Assembly: GCF_002167005.1 (NCBI RefSeq)
Contig: NZ_NHTN01000023.1
Span: 62,001-126,000 of the forward strand
Reading direction: 5' to 3'
Length of the DNA stretch: 64,000 bases
Origin: Indiicoccus explosivorum
GTDB lineage: Bacteria; Bacillota; Bacilli; Bacillales_A; Planococcaceae
The translations under genes and the position numbers were made by a program. Positions 9,497 through 17,223 of the stretch are shown here, piece by piece. Position 1 is the stretch's first letter; the number at the start of each line of letters is the position of its first letter. Below the pieces are notes generated by a model. That model made no database searches and was not told the origin of the DNA. It worked only from the letters and a program-made list of their open reading frames with translations.

Positions 9497-9603
9497 TTTA
9501 ACTACCGCCTCTCAATGTATTTTTAAGAGCGGCAGCCATTTATCTTTTGTTGCTTTATACCAGTTTAGATTTCGATGAATAACAGTTCAAGCAAAAAGAT
9601 TGA

Positions 9604-9668
9604 TTTTGTGTAACAAAACACAAGAACCTAAAAAAGGTTCAAAAGCCTTGAATGACAAGGTTTTTTTG
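9604..9668 (+). ncRNA. Candidate small RNA: three hairpins ending in a terminator
   Basis: On the plus strand three hairpins follow each other: TTGTGT/ACACAA (about 9605-9622), GAACC/GGTTC (9624-9640) and CCTTG/CAAGG followed by seven T residues (about 9650-9668). The last is a good intrinsic terminator with no protein gene in front of it, since the small gene at 9365-9496 runs the other way. This implies a short plus-strand transcript starting somewhere after 9500. No convincing promoter was found. Confidence 0.4.
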
Positions 9669-10056
9669 CATAACTTACTAATTAAATTGAGATTTTGTTT
9701 GAATCCTATAAAATATAATTTATTATTTAAAAATAGAAATTGGTGGTGCTGGGTTATGATGGTTCGAAGCTTTGTTAGATTAAGAATTTCTTTAGTTCAG
9801 TAGTGCTATGAAGGTCATCCAGCCATCGTATTCTATGGATATTCCGTTTAAAGCTAAACTGAATCTGAGCTGACAATTATAGAAAAGAGGAAAAGAAGAG
9901 AAAGATGGCGATTCTTAAATCAGAATCGCCATCTTTCTTGCAGTAAAGCAAAATGTATTAATTAGCAAAGTTGAATTTCAAGAATCCAAGAGATTGTTGA
10001 AAGTATTTTTGTAATTCCCATTCAGAAATTAAGGGGTATTCTATCATGATGCTTAT
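9669..10056. other. AT-rich intergenic stretch with one long hairpin
   Basis: No credible gene. A hairpin with perfect 16-base arms (9900-9915 and 9922-9937, GAAAGATGGCGATTCT) and a 6-base loop lies about 120 bases past the DUF2442 stop. Read on the minus strand it is followed by a pyrimidine-rich tail, so it may terminate the DUF4160/DUF2442 transcript. Confidence 0.5.
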
Positions 10057-10362
10057 TTATGCTCTCTTAAGCCGGTCGTCATTTATTGCTTCCTGACTCG
10101 CTTGTAGAAGTTTTTCTAATTCTTGGATGTCTATACCCCTTGCATAAAGAGTATCAGGGTCCAAATGCATTTCCCCTGGCCAAGCCACCGTACCTGCGTC
10201 TGAATCAATGTATACTTTATTAAAGAAATTTCTGTCGTGAAGTTTCTCTAATATACCGGTCATTGAGGGTTTAATATCAACAAATTTTTTGACCCCATTA
10301 TCGAACTCACAAAGAAGCCACCCATTATAATCAAGCAAAACTGCTTGTACTATTTCTCGCAT
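10057..10362 (-). CDS. DUF2442 domain protein (putative antitoxin-like partner)
   Basis: 101 residues matching the DUF2442 pattern: short beta-strands (VxxxxNGWLLCEFDNGVKKFVDIKP), then a VYIDSDAGTVAWPGEMHLDPDTLY segment typical of the family. AAGGGAGG lies 6 bases before the ATG, inside the end of the upstream DUF4160 gene. DUF2442 and DUF4160 genes are commonly adjacent and have been predicted as toxin-antitoxin pairs; the roles here are inferred. The surrounding DNA is AT-rich compared with core genes. Confidence 0.88.
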   Translation of the reverse strand: MREIVQAVLLDYNGWLLCEFDNGVKKFVDIKPSMTGILEKLHDRNFFNKVYIDSDAGTVAWPGEMHLDPDTLYARGIDIQELEKLLQASQEAINDDRLKRA

Positions 10363-10363
10363 G

Positions 10364-10648
10364 TTATTGCCTCCCTTCGGTTGTTGGAGCTATATCATTA
10401 GGTGCTTTTCCTGCCCGGCACTGATCCCAAGCAACAAGTAACTCACGACGGTGCAAATCAAGCCACTTCTTTAACTGTCGTTCTTTGCTTCTAGGAAGAG
10501 AAGGATCATCGTTTAAATAGTTACCAGTTGCGATTTCAATCCGGGTTTTATCTTGGCCGCGCACATGGAAATGAGGCGGATCGTGATCATCATAATAGTG
10601 ATAAATTTTCATTCCTGCAAATTCCGAAACTTTAGGCAATCCTAGCAC
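10364..10648 (-). CDS. DUF4160 domain protein (putative toxin-like partner)
   Basis: 94 residues with the family hallmark MKIYHYYDDHDPPHFHV and a second conserved part, LxxWxxLHRRELLxAWxxCRAG. Its stop is one base before the start region of the DUF2442 gene, so the pair is a two-gene operon. The His/Asp-rich HDPPHFHV motif could bind metal. The biochemical activity is not established to my knowledge; a toxin role is inference from gene pairing. Confidence 0.88.
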   Translation of the reverse strand: MLGLPKVSEFAGMKIYHYYDDHDPPHFHVRGQDKTRIEIATGNYLNDDPSLPRSKERQLKKWLDLHRRELLVAWDQCRAGKAPNDIAPTTEGRQ

Positions 10649-10730
10649 CTCGCAATGGAATTTCCATACTCGCCATGTTTTCCTTTGTATTTCATTATAT
10701 CATTACCTGTATAGTCCGCCTTAAAATGAA

Positions 10731-10770
10731 ACCGTCCTCAATGGAATCAGCCGATTTCGGGGCGGCTTCT
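10731..10770. terminator. Terminator-like hairpin of the GGAATC/GATTCC family
   Basis: CCGTCC and GGGCGG arms enclose GGAATC...GATTTC. The same core recurs in at least six other terminators in this window. Confidence 0.55.
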
Positions 10771-10859
10771 GTGCGTTTAAAGACGTTCTGTGCCGGGTTA
10801 CGGAGCAAACTATGTGATAATGAGTTTATTGAAAAATAAAACAAGAAAGGTGATGGGAA

Positions 10860-11369
10860 ATGGATGTACGGTTCCCGATCGGGAAATTGCAGGTTCCGGA
10901 AAATGCAGGATTAGCGGATGTCCGGGAATGGCTGAAGGAAATCGACACATACACCGACCGGCTGAGGGAGACTGTCGGCTCATTAAGTGACGAGGAATTA
11001 AGTAAGACGTACCGCGAGGGCAGCTGGACGGTTCGTCAGCTTGTTCATCACATTGCAGATTCCCAGCTGAACATGTATCAGCGGCTGAAATTGGCGTTGA
11101 CGGATGAAAATCCGACAGTGCCGGCTTTTGATCAGGAGAAGTGGGCGGTTCTGACGGATACGGAGCTGCCGGTAGAAAGTTCTGTGAAGATGCTGGAAGG
11201 GGTAAATGAACGGGTAGTCCGTTTGGGAAGCAGCTTAACTGACGAACAGCTGGACCGGGCTTTTACACACGAGAAAAATGGAGAGATAACAGTCGCCACA
11301 AAAGTTGCCAAGTTAGCCTGGCATGAAGAGCACCACTTGGCCCACATAAAAATCGCGCTGTCGAAGTAG
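10860..11369 (+). CDS. DinB/YfiT-type putative metal-dependent hydrolase or thiol transferase
   Basis: 169 residues, a four-helix DinB_2 protein. The predicted metal ligands are His residues in QLVHHIADSQ and WHEEHHLAHI, the pattern of the B. subtilis YfiT/BstA group. BstA-type enzymes are bacillithiol S-transferases that detoxify electrophiles, which fits a Bacillales host. The ATG at 10860 has AGGTGATGGG upstream. The gene is monocistronic, bounded by GGAATC-type terminators on both sides (10731-10770 and 11479-11520). Confidence 0.88.
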   Translation: MDVRFPIGKLQVPENAGLADVREWLKEIDTYTDRLRETVGSLSDEELSKTYREGSWTVRQLVHHIADSQLNMYQRLKLALTDENPTVPAFDQEKWAVLTDTELPVESSVKMLEGVNERVVRLGSSLTDEQLDRAFTHEKNGEITVATKVAKLAWHEEHHLAHIKIALSK

Positions 11370-11736
11370 CGGAAGAAGGTTTTTGGACAGTTGTGGTGAA
11401 AATGACGGGGAACGGAATGTGATTGCTTTCGGGGTCGCCGAACTTGATTCGACTAGTTTAATAGCTATATAGCCGTGCAGTCGCCCTCAACGGAATCAAT
11501 GGATTTCGAGGGCGGCTGTTGTGTTTTATTCCGTGAGCGTGTATCTGTGGCTGAACAGTGTGTTTTTATAGGGAAACGATGATGTCTTTAATTGAGTATG
11601 AACCCGGTTTTTATTGAAGGACAGAAAAAGCTTTCCAGGGTTTAGAAAAAAGCGGGGGGTCAATATATGTAGAAAGGAGCCTGCCTGTCGCTGGACAGGC
11701 AGCTGAGCGCGTTCCGCACGGAAGAGGGGCTTGACC
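11370..11736. other. Intergenic stretch with a GGAATC-type terminator
   Basis: Arms TCGCCCTC and GAGGGCGGC at about 11481-11515, with the GGAATC...GATTTC core, end the DinB transcript. The remaining 200 bases up to the VanZ gene show no gene or clear structure. Confidence 0.5.
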
Positions 11737-12162
11737 ATGCGAATTCTGTTATGCCTATGGATAGTGTTTATGCTTGTCGGCATGTGCACAAGCGATGTCT
11801 TTGCATTCCTGCTGGAAGGTAAAGTGAACTTCCGGTTTACCAGTGAGGTGCATTTTGCGGAGCTTTTCCACGTCAAACCGCTTCAGGCGGTGAGCAAACT
11901 TGAGCTTATCGGCCATTTCGGCATGTTCTTCATCTTGGCAGGTCTGCTGTCGGCTGTTTTAAAAAATACCATAAGCGTTGTGCTGTTCACGCTGTTCTTC
12001 GGCGCCGGAACAGAAATTCTGCAGCTGTTTTTCAACCGGGGCACCAGTCCGTATGACTTTTTAGCGAACACGGCCGGCGTTCTGCTATTCCTGCTCTGCC
12101 GGAAGATCTGGAAAGAAGAGATGGGGAGAATCAGAAAGGAGCGGAAGGTGTGGGAGATTTGA
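11737..12162 (+). CDS. VanZ-family membrane protein
   Basis: 141 residues with about four transmembrane helices. The VanZ pattern is visible in the KLELIGHFGMFFILAGLL helix, GAGTEILQLFF and RGTSPYDFLANTAGVLL. The ATG at 11737 is 7 bases after GAAGAGGGG; a TTG six bases earlier is too close to that site. VanZ proteins contribute to low-level glycopeptide resistance in some hosts, but most chromosomal copies have no known role. It is a single gene, and no resistance partners are nearby. Confidence 0.88.
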   Translation: MRILLCLWIVFMLVGMCTSDVFAFLLEGKVNFRFTSEVHFAELFHVKPLQAVSKLELIGHFGMFFILAGLLSAVLKNTISVVLFTLFFGAGTEILQLFFNRGTSPYDFLANTAGVLLFLLCRKIWKEEMGRIRKERKVWEI

Positions 12163-12341
12163 AGACGTATATATTGAAAAGGATTTCGGTTGAAATATAA
12201 GATGCACCATTTTAGGTTAAATTGTGACTCAATATAGTAAACGGAATTGGACTGTCCCACAATCCTGATTAGGGGCGTCGCCGTCTTGCGGAAGCTGTAT
12301 TGTTGTTTTATTGTGAAGAAAGAGAAGTGAAAGGGAGCGAA

Positions 12342-12938
12342 ATGATGAGGGAACGGTGTGTGCGTTGGGGTTCAGAGAAAGTGAAAGTCATTCTGACGAA
12401 GGAGACGGAGTCGGAAGCGCTTTGTCTTCGGTGTTATAACGGCTGGATGACGGAAGAGCTTGGTGTTGAAGCGGAGAGTTACCCGGAGAAGATCTCCATC
12501 CGAGATTCGGAAGGGACGTTGCGTGATTTCGAAGTGGAGAAGAAACTGGATCCGATCGGTGTCATCATGGAAGCGCGGGAAGTCGGCGGCATGGGCTATG
12601 AGTTCACACTGGCCGGTGATCTGGATGAGGACCAAGGGCAGTTGCTGCTGGAGTTGATCGAGAAGGTGAAGCGCGGCATGGCAGAGACGTATATCCGAAC
12701 CGGAAATTTTCCGAACGGTCAATGCTATCACATATTGAAAGCGGACCGAATGGCAGGGAGGATTGCGTATGATGATGAGAATGAAGGAGCGCCGCTTATC
12801 GTTATTGATGGGACTACATATTCGTGGGATGAAATCGGCAAACTCCTGATGTCGTATGAAGGGTTCCAGTTCAAGCTGGAGGTCATGGATCGCTTCGAGG
12901 AAATCGAGTGGGCGGATGAGAGGGAAGAGAAGCGGTAA
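12342..12938 (+). CDS. Conserved hypothetical protein (paralogue 2, partly lost zinc knuckle)
   Basis: About 198 residues, homologous along its whole length to the protein at 8288-8854 (shared TEELGVEAESYPE, LDPIGxIMEA, GYxFTLxGxL, DQGxLLLxLI and YEGF). The second CxxC (CLRC) is kept, but the first is degenerate (CVRW), so the zinc site may be gone. AGGGAG precedes two in-frame ATGs (12342, 12345); the second has the better spacing. The function is unknown. The two copies sit only 3.5 kb apart and may have arisen by local duplication. Confidence 0.83.
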   Translation: MMRERCVRWGSEKVKVILTKETESEALCLRCYNGWMTEELGVEAESYPEKISIRDSEGTLRDFEVEKKLDPIGVIMEAREVGGMGYEFTLAGDLDEDQGQLLLELIEKVKRGMAETYIRTGNFPNGQCYHILKADRMAGRIAYDDENEGAPLIVIDGTTYSWDEIGKLLMSYEGFQFKLEVMDRFEEIEWADEREEKR

Positions 12939-13057
12939 ACTTCTGCTTTAGTATTGAATGGAGCGATGGTATCCGAGGGGAGCATATTCTCGGATTGAGG
13001 CCGCTTTTCTGTCGCAGGCAGGATGGATAGGTTGGAAAATAATCGATCGAAATGGAA

Positions 13058-13086
13058 ACAGCCATCTCCTCGGATGGCTGTTTTGC
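13058..13086 (+). terminator. Intrinsic terminator in the stretch before the Abi gene
   Basis: ACAGCCATC / GATGGCTGT arms, 6-base loop, TTTTGCTTT tail. The rest of 12939-13266 holds no gene; it includes a degenerate TGTGTTGAAACG repeat near 13110. Confidence 0.7.
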
Positions 13087-13266
13087 TTTGCACTAATTAT
13101 CATTTGCCTGTGTTGAAACGCTAGTGTTTTGACATAGGGGGAGACTCTAATGAATGGATAACTGGAAGTTAATTAAGAAAAGCCGTATTCAAAAACCATA
13201 AAGGTCTGAATACAGCTTTAGTCTGTGCACAAAAAAACACAATTAAGTTTTGGAAGGAGACATGAT

Positions 13267-14214
13267 TCAGAGGTCTTTAATGTCCAGCCAGTTTTCCGGG
13301 AATCCCATTTTATCCAAAACTTCGTCAATAGAAATCACAGTTAATTTATCTGTCAATAGTGTTAACGTATCGTTTAATTCCATTGCTGTCTTTGTGAAAT
13401 CCTCAGTGCTTAAGAATAATTTCAAGCAAATAAATGCAGCGAAAATATCGTGGTTGCCTTTAATGGGCTGTCCCCCAGAATTAATGGGTATCTTTAGTGA
13501 TTCATGAATAGTATTGGTTGGTATTTGAGTTTTTGCGCTAAAATCGAATAGTCGTTCATCGTGAGCACATTTATTTCTTATTAATGTAAGAAAACCAATC
13601 ATGTTACCAAAATCTGTTTCTTGAATTTGGAAACTTTTCCCTACCATTTGCCGGTCTCTTTGTTTCATTAGATTAAAGAATTTGCTAATGGTTCCCAAGC
13701 TTAATACATTGACTAATACCCAGAGCGGCACATAACCATATTCAGTCATATAATGTTTGATCGAGTTATGCTTAGTTATATTTTTAGCAATTTCGCCCTG
13801 AATTCCTTGAAGCAACTGGATAATGTTTTTTAGGCGGTTAACCTTATTCTTCTTAACTTCCGTGTCGAAATTTTCAATTTTTAAGTAGTTATCATGTCCA
13901 TGCTGTTCAGAGAAAGTGTAAGCGATGGAACTTTTAATGTTGTTTTCAATTCTTAAAATTCTTCTTAACAGCAGCATTCTAAGTTCGAAGTCGAAATCAT
14001 AAAGTGCTTTAATTTCTTCAAAAGATGCTCCGTCTTTATATTGCTCTTCTGTTGAAGAAGTGGCCGGTGTTTGAATAAATAGCTCTTTGTAGCCGTTTAC
14101 CAAGCTGTAATAATTCTCTTTCTGAAGAACCTGCTTGGATTCTTCAGATATTCGAAGGCCACGATGGCGCAGAATACTTACTTGTTCATCAAGCGTTTTG
14201 AATGTTTTATCCAA
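13267..14214 (-). CDS. Abi_2 (AbiD/AbiF) family abortive-infection HEPN protein
   Basis: 315 residues. The family marks are the N-terminal FKTLDEQVxILRHRGL, YDFDFELRMLLLRRILRIENNIKSS, YVPLWVLVNVLSLGTISKFF, and the HEPN ribonuclease motif RNKCAHDERLF near residue 215 (R-x4-H). Abi_2 proteins abort phage infection, and several relatives are inhibited by a small RNA encoded just upstream. Here two identical 37-bp hairpin repeats and a sigma-A promoter lie directly upstream on the same strand. The gene is AT-rich and is probably a recently acquired defence gene. The RNA-toxin relation is inference. Confidence 0.92.
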   Translation of the reverse strand: MDKTFKTLDEQVSILRHRGLRISEESKQVLQKENYYSLVNGYKELFIQTPATSSTEEQYKDGASFEEIKALYDFDFELRMLLLRRILRIENNIKSSIAYTFSEQHGHDNYLKIENFDTEVKKNKVNRLKNIIQLLQGIQGEIAKNITKHNSIKHYMTEYGYVPLWVLVNVLSLGTISKFFNLMKQRDRQMVGKSFQIQETDFGNMIGFLTLIRNKCAHDERLFDFSAKTQIPTNTIHESLKIPINSGGQPIKGNHDIFAAFICLKLFLSTEDFTKTAMELNDTLTLLTDKLTVISIDEVLDKMGFPENWLDIKDL

Positions 14215-14277
14215 GGAAGTAAACCTCCAGGTCCATCCACTGTTCTTCTGTTCATTATGAAAAGAGCGGATAAATAG

Positions 14278-14314
14278 AAAAGGCTCTGGACCCTAAGGTA
14301 ACCAGAGCGCGATC
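14278..14314 (-). ncRNA. Hairpin repeat copy 1 (gene-proximal), candidate antitoxin RNA
   Basis: A 37-base unit identical to the one at 14359-14395. Read on the minus strand it folds as GCTCTGG...CCAGAGC, with an inner ACC/GGT pairing, followed by a T-run (CCTTTTC). It begins only a few bases after the predicted start of the 14352-14324 promoter, so it would be the first structure in the transcript leading to the Abi gene. It is either a short terminated RNA or the 5' leader. Confidence 0.7.
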
Positions 14315-14323
14315 GGTACAATT

Positions 14324-14352
14324 ATCATAGCACTCGTATCACCGAGTGTCAA
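14324..14352 (-). promoter_or_regulatory. Near-consensus sigma-A promoter with an internal operator-like palindrome
   Basis: Minus strand: TTGACA at 14352-14347, a 17-base spacer, TATGAT at 14329-14324. A perfect inverted repeat CACTCG...CGAGTG (14331-14336 and 14343-14348) lies across the spacer, a likely site for a regulator. Predicted start of transcription is about 14317. Confidence 0.85.
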
Positions 14353-14358
14353 ACAGTA

Positions 14359-14395
14359 AAAAGGCTCTGGACCCTAAGGTAACCAGAGCGCGATC
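14359..14395 (-). ncRNA. Hairpin repeat copy 2 (gene-distal), candidate antitoxin RNA
   Basis: Exact 37-base duplicate, one 81-base period upstream of copy 1. On the minus strand it is followed by TTTTT, a good terminator tail, and preceded by a TATAAT at 14405-14400 that could be its own -10 box (the -35 is weak). Two promoter-plus-hairpin units in tandem are thus visible. Confidence 0.68.
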
Positions 14396-14638
14396 ATCCA
14401 TTATATATAAAATAATTACCCAAGAGGCTACATATGTAAACATTGAATTTAACTTATGCTTGTGTTAAAACAGATGCGGTTTATGGTTGGGTTCTTATAC
14501 ACGAAACCGATTGAAGGTAAAACACTTTGATATCCAGCCGTTCTGAAATTGCATCCTTGGGCAGAAATAATTAATTTACTAGGCACCCGTGAAAGGGTTT
14601 GACAACTTCACTAAAGAGGAACAAAGTAGTACTATAAA

Positions 14639-14902
14639 TTGATATCACTGAATGACAAGCAGAAAAGGACATTGGATAAAACACTTGAAGATCCAGTAAA
14701 ATCGGATATTTTATGGGCAGATATCGAATCGCTTTTCCGGAGCTTAGGTGGAGAAATTTCTGAAGGAAGAGGATCTCGGGTCCGAGTAAGTCTGAATGGG
14801 GTCAAAGCGGTGTTCCATCGACCGCATCCAGAAAAAGCAACAAACAAAGGCGCCGTTAAATCCATGAGAAGATTCTTAGAAGAAGCGGAGGTAGTGAAAT
14901 GA
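14639..14902 (+). CDS. hicA: HicA-family toxin (mRNA interferase-like)
   Basis: 87 residues of the HicA type that carries KRTLDKTLEDPVKSDILWADIESLFRSLG, then GRGSRVRVSLNG and FHRPHP, the His/Gly signature of the dsRBD-like fold. It ends four bases into the next gene (ATGA overlap), the usual toxin-first order. The start is uncertain: TTG 14639 has no well-spaced ribosome site (AGAGGA is 18 bases away). HicA cleaves mRNA when free of HicB. The DNA is AT-rich. The partner here is shortened, which bears on whether this toxin is still active. Confidence 0.9.
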   Translation: MISLNDKQKRTLDKTLEDPVKSDILWADIESLFRSLGGEISEGRGSRVRVSLNGVKAVFHRPHPEKATNKGAVKSMRRFLEEAEVVK

Positions 14903-15117
14903 CTCTCTTAAGGTATAAGGGATATACAGGAAAAGTGGAAATTGACTTGGAAGCGAATACTCTCTATGGCGAAGTTATCGATATAAGAGACGTTGTCACT
15001 TTTCAGGGCGAGAACATTTCACAGCTGACCGAAGCTTTCCATGATTCAGTGGATGATTACTTAGAGTTTTGTGAAGGAGAAGGCGTGAATAAGTTATGTC
15101 TCCGCTACCATAATTGA
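14899..15117 (+). CDS. hicB: HicB-family antitoxin, C-terminally truncated
   Basis: 72 residues with the HicB N-terminal fold (RYKGYTGKVEIDLEANTLYG, IRDVVTFQGE, FHDSVDDYLEFCE). Usual family members continue for about 40 more residues into a ribbon-helix-helix DNA-binding domain. Here the frame ends with KLCLRYHN right after the FCEGEG segment. The partial RNase H-like part may still bind HicA, but autoregulation through DNA binding is probably lost. A terminator starts 14 bases on, which suggests a deletion that fused the gene to the terminator. Confidence 0.88.
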   Translation: MTLLRYKGYTGKVEIDLEANTLYGEVIDIRDVVTFQGENISQLTEAFHDSVDDYLEFCEGEGVNKLCLRYHN

Positions 15118-15130
15118 ATTTTAATGAAGT

Positions 15131-15170
15131 CGTCCTCAGTGGAATTAGCTGGCTTTGAGGACGGCTTTTG
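15131..15170 (+). terminator. Terminator after hicAB (GGAATC-type family)
   Basis: CGTCCTCA (15131-15138) pairs with TGAGGACG (15156-15163), then GCTTTTG. The loop holds a diverged form of the GGAATC core. Confidence 0.75.
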
Positions 15171-15227
15171 TGTATTTACTGAAAAAATGAGAGGGTCATA
15201 ACTGCATTTAACACAGCATCGCAACCC

Positions 15228-15259
15228 CAAAAACAGCCCCGTTACTATCCCGGGGCTGT
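15228..15259 (-). terminator. Intrinsic terminator of the permease gene
   Basis: Minus strand: ACAGCCCCG (15259-15251) pairs with CGGGGCTGT (15241-15233), followed by TTTTTGGGG. Confidence 0.8.
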
Positions 15260-15279
15260 CTCCATGTTTTATTCCATCC

Positions 15280-16698
15280 TCAGGCGATGTAGTCTTCTGC
15301 CGGAATGTCCTTCGCTTGTTCTTTTTGGTAGTAGCGGCCTTTTGTCAGCACTGCGAGTCCCACCGTCATTGCAGCGGCGAGGAGCGCGGCGAAAAAGGCG
15401 GCGGTGCTTTGGAGGAAGGTCCCCATGAAGCCGAGCGCGGCCACGGTGCCGATGGCGGTCGGCACGAGCAGGGATACGACGCCGACCGGATTCCATTTGA
15501 ACAAGTTCGACTGGTCGGCTTCGTAGTAGCCGGGGCCGATCTTCAGCCACTTCTTGACGATGAGGGCATCCGTCACGAGGATCGATGCCCACGTCATGAG
15601 CGCCACGCCTTGGAAGGTCATCGCCGTGCCGAGGTGGTCGATGATGCCGCCGGGCATCAGTGCCATCGCGGCGACACCGGCGACGACGACCCAAAAGCGC
15701 CGGCCCGGGGTGAAGCGGAACATGTTCTCAAAAAAGCTCGACAGGGACAGCGAGCTGCTGTAGATGTTCGTGATGTTGATGCGGACTTGCGTCAGCGTCG
15801 TGAACAGGACACCGCCGAGGCCGAGCAGCACGACGATGTAGACGCCGGGATTCGACTCGCCGAGCGTGACGCCGAACCAGATGCCGAGACCGCCCATGAC
15901 GCCGAAACAGAAGATCTGCGGAATGAACCCGATGGCGATGGAGCCGATTTTCAAGTCCTTCGGCTTCAGGAACCGCGCGTAGTCGGACGCGATCAGTGCA
16001 GTCAGGCCCATGATGCCGTGCTGCATGCCGATGCACAGCAGCAACGCGGTGCCGCCGATTTGGACGCCTTCCGGCATATACGTCCAGAAACTGCCTTCGT
16101 ACAGGGACGTCCGGTTGAAGGCGGCTACGATCGCCGCGATCAGGAAGATGCCGAAGATCGGCAGCGACCACTTTTGGAGCTTATCCAGCTGCTGGATGCC
16201 GAACCAGTTCAGCGGAATGACGAGCGTGCCGAAGACGATGATCAGGACCCATAAGGGGATGATGGGGAAGTAGGCATGGATGGCGGATACCAGGATCATG
16301 CCTTCGAAAGCGCAATACATGATGAAGTTGGATGCGTAGATCAAGGAGGTCAGCGAGGCGCCGATGTACCCGAACCCGCCGCGTGACAGTAAGTTGACGT
16401 TCATGCCCGACTTGGCGGACAAGTAGACGATGATGGAGCCGAGGACGCCGGCGACCACGATGGCGTAGGCGGCTGAAATGAGGGCGTTCGGTGCGCCGAA
16501 CTGGAGAGCCATGACACTGCCCATCTGGAAATAAAAAATGGCGGTGGCGATGCCGAACGTGATGTTCGTGATGCTCAGCCAGCCCATGTTCCGCTCTTCC
16601 CGCGGGACGCGATCGAGTGAATAATCCTTAGTCGGTTCTTCTGCTGGGTTGTAATCCTGTTCCCGTAACTCGCGATCTGCCGTAATCTCAGATCTCAT
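15280..16698 (-). CDS. NCS1-family purine/cytosine permease (CodB-like)
   Basis: 472 residues from the ATG at 16698, which follows AAGAGGATAAG. About twelve transmembrane helices. The NCS1 pattern is visible at the start (NMGWLSITNITFGIATAI), in GGFGYIGASLTSL and in HGIMGLTALIASDYARFLKP. The family symports nucleobases or related ring compounds with a cation. No catabolic genes flank it, so the substrate (cytosine, another purine/pyrimidine, or thiamine precursor) is open. Base composition is GC-rich compared with its AT-rich left neighbours. The long leader upstream contains an attenuator-like pair of hairpins. Confidence 0.87.
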   Translation of the reverse strand: MRSEITADRELREQDYNPAEEPTKDYSLDRVPREERNMGWLSITNITFGIATAIFYFQMGSVMALQFGAPNALISAAYAIVVAGVLGSIIVYLSAKSGMNVNLLSRGGFGYIGASLTSLIYASNFIMYCAFEGMILVSAIHAYFPIIPLWVLIIVFGTLVIPLNWFGIQQLDKLQKWSLPIFGIFLIAAIVAAFNRTSLYEGSFWTYMPEGVQIGGTALLLCIGMQHGIMGLTALIASDYARFLKPKDLKIGSIAIGFIPQIFCFGVMGGLGIWFGVTLGESNPGVYIVVLLGLGGVLFTTLTQVRINITNIYSSSLSLSSFFENMFRFTPGRRFWVVVAGVAAMALMPGGIIDHLGTAMTFQGVALMTWASILVTDALIVKKWLKIGPGYYEADQSNLFKWNPVGVVSLLVPTAIGTVAALGFMGTFLQSTAAFFAALLAAAMTVGLAVLTKGRYYQKEQAKDIPAEDYIA

Positions 16699-16776
16699 CT
16701 TATCCTCTTCTTTCTTTTTACAGATTTGCCTGGCTCCGCCGGTCTCGGCAAAGGCCTGCTGGCGGCAGGCAGAAAT

Positions 16777-16820
16777 AAAAAAGCAGGTGGCTGTCATCTG
16801 CCAGCCGCGGAGGCTGACAG
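16777..16820 (-). promoter_or_regulatory. Attenuator-like leader of the permease gene (two exclusive hairpins)
   Basis: On the minus strand an upstream hairpin CTGTCAGCC/GGCTGGCAG (16820-16812 with 16806-16798, one G-U pair) shares its GCAG with a second hairpin GCAGATG/CACCTGC (16801-16795 with 16789-16783, one mismatch), which is followed by six T residues. The two cannot form together, so the first would act as anti-terminator. No known riboswitch class was recognised. Confidence 0.5.
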
Positions 16821-17223
16821 AGAAAAACACTTGCTATATCAGTGTAGCATATATTTCGAGTCCCTGTATTTCGGGAGGCGAATTTTTGTGGGGAGGGCAG
16901 GATTTTTGGCGGTTTTGTGCGGGAGACCGTGCGGCAATGTTGCTGTCAAAGATGCTGAAAAAAACGATGGATGAAGCGGGTCGGTTTATTGCGCCATGTC
17001 CAAGGAAATACAAGTAAGAGATGATACAGTCTCCTCTATACGGATTTGCCGTGAAGGCGTTTTGTGTAGCGCGACTGCTTTTGGGGGGAAAGAAAAATAG
17101 CCACAATCATCTCTGCCAAAAGAGGAACATATCAAAGTAAAGAGTGGTAGACAAGCGGCGAGAAGTTTAATGAATAAACTATATACTTTAGACATGTTAT
17201 GGTAACATATAGGGTATAGAAAA

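Noticed and set aside
9600-9803. 67-codon open frame
   Set aside because: It runs through a candidate small RNA and its terminator and has no ribosome site.
14278-14395. Two identical 37-bp repeats as a mini CRISPR array
   Set aside because: Only two units, the spacer contains a sigma-A promoter, there are no cas genes, and the units fold as terminator-like hairpins.
15316-16254. 312-codon frame opposite the permease
   Set aside because: Antisense artefact of a GC-rich gene; no protein-like pattern.
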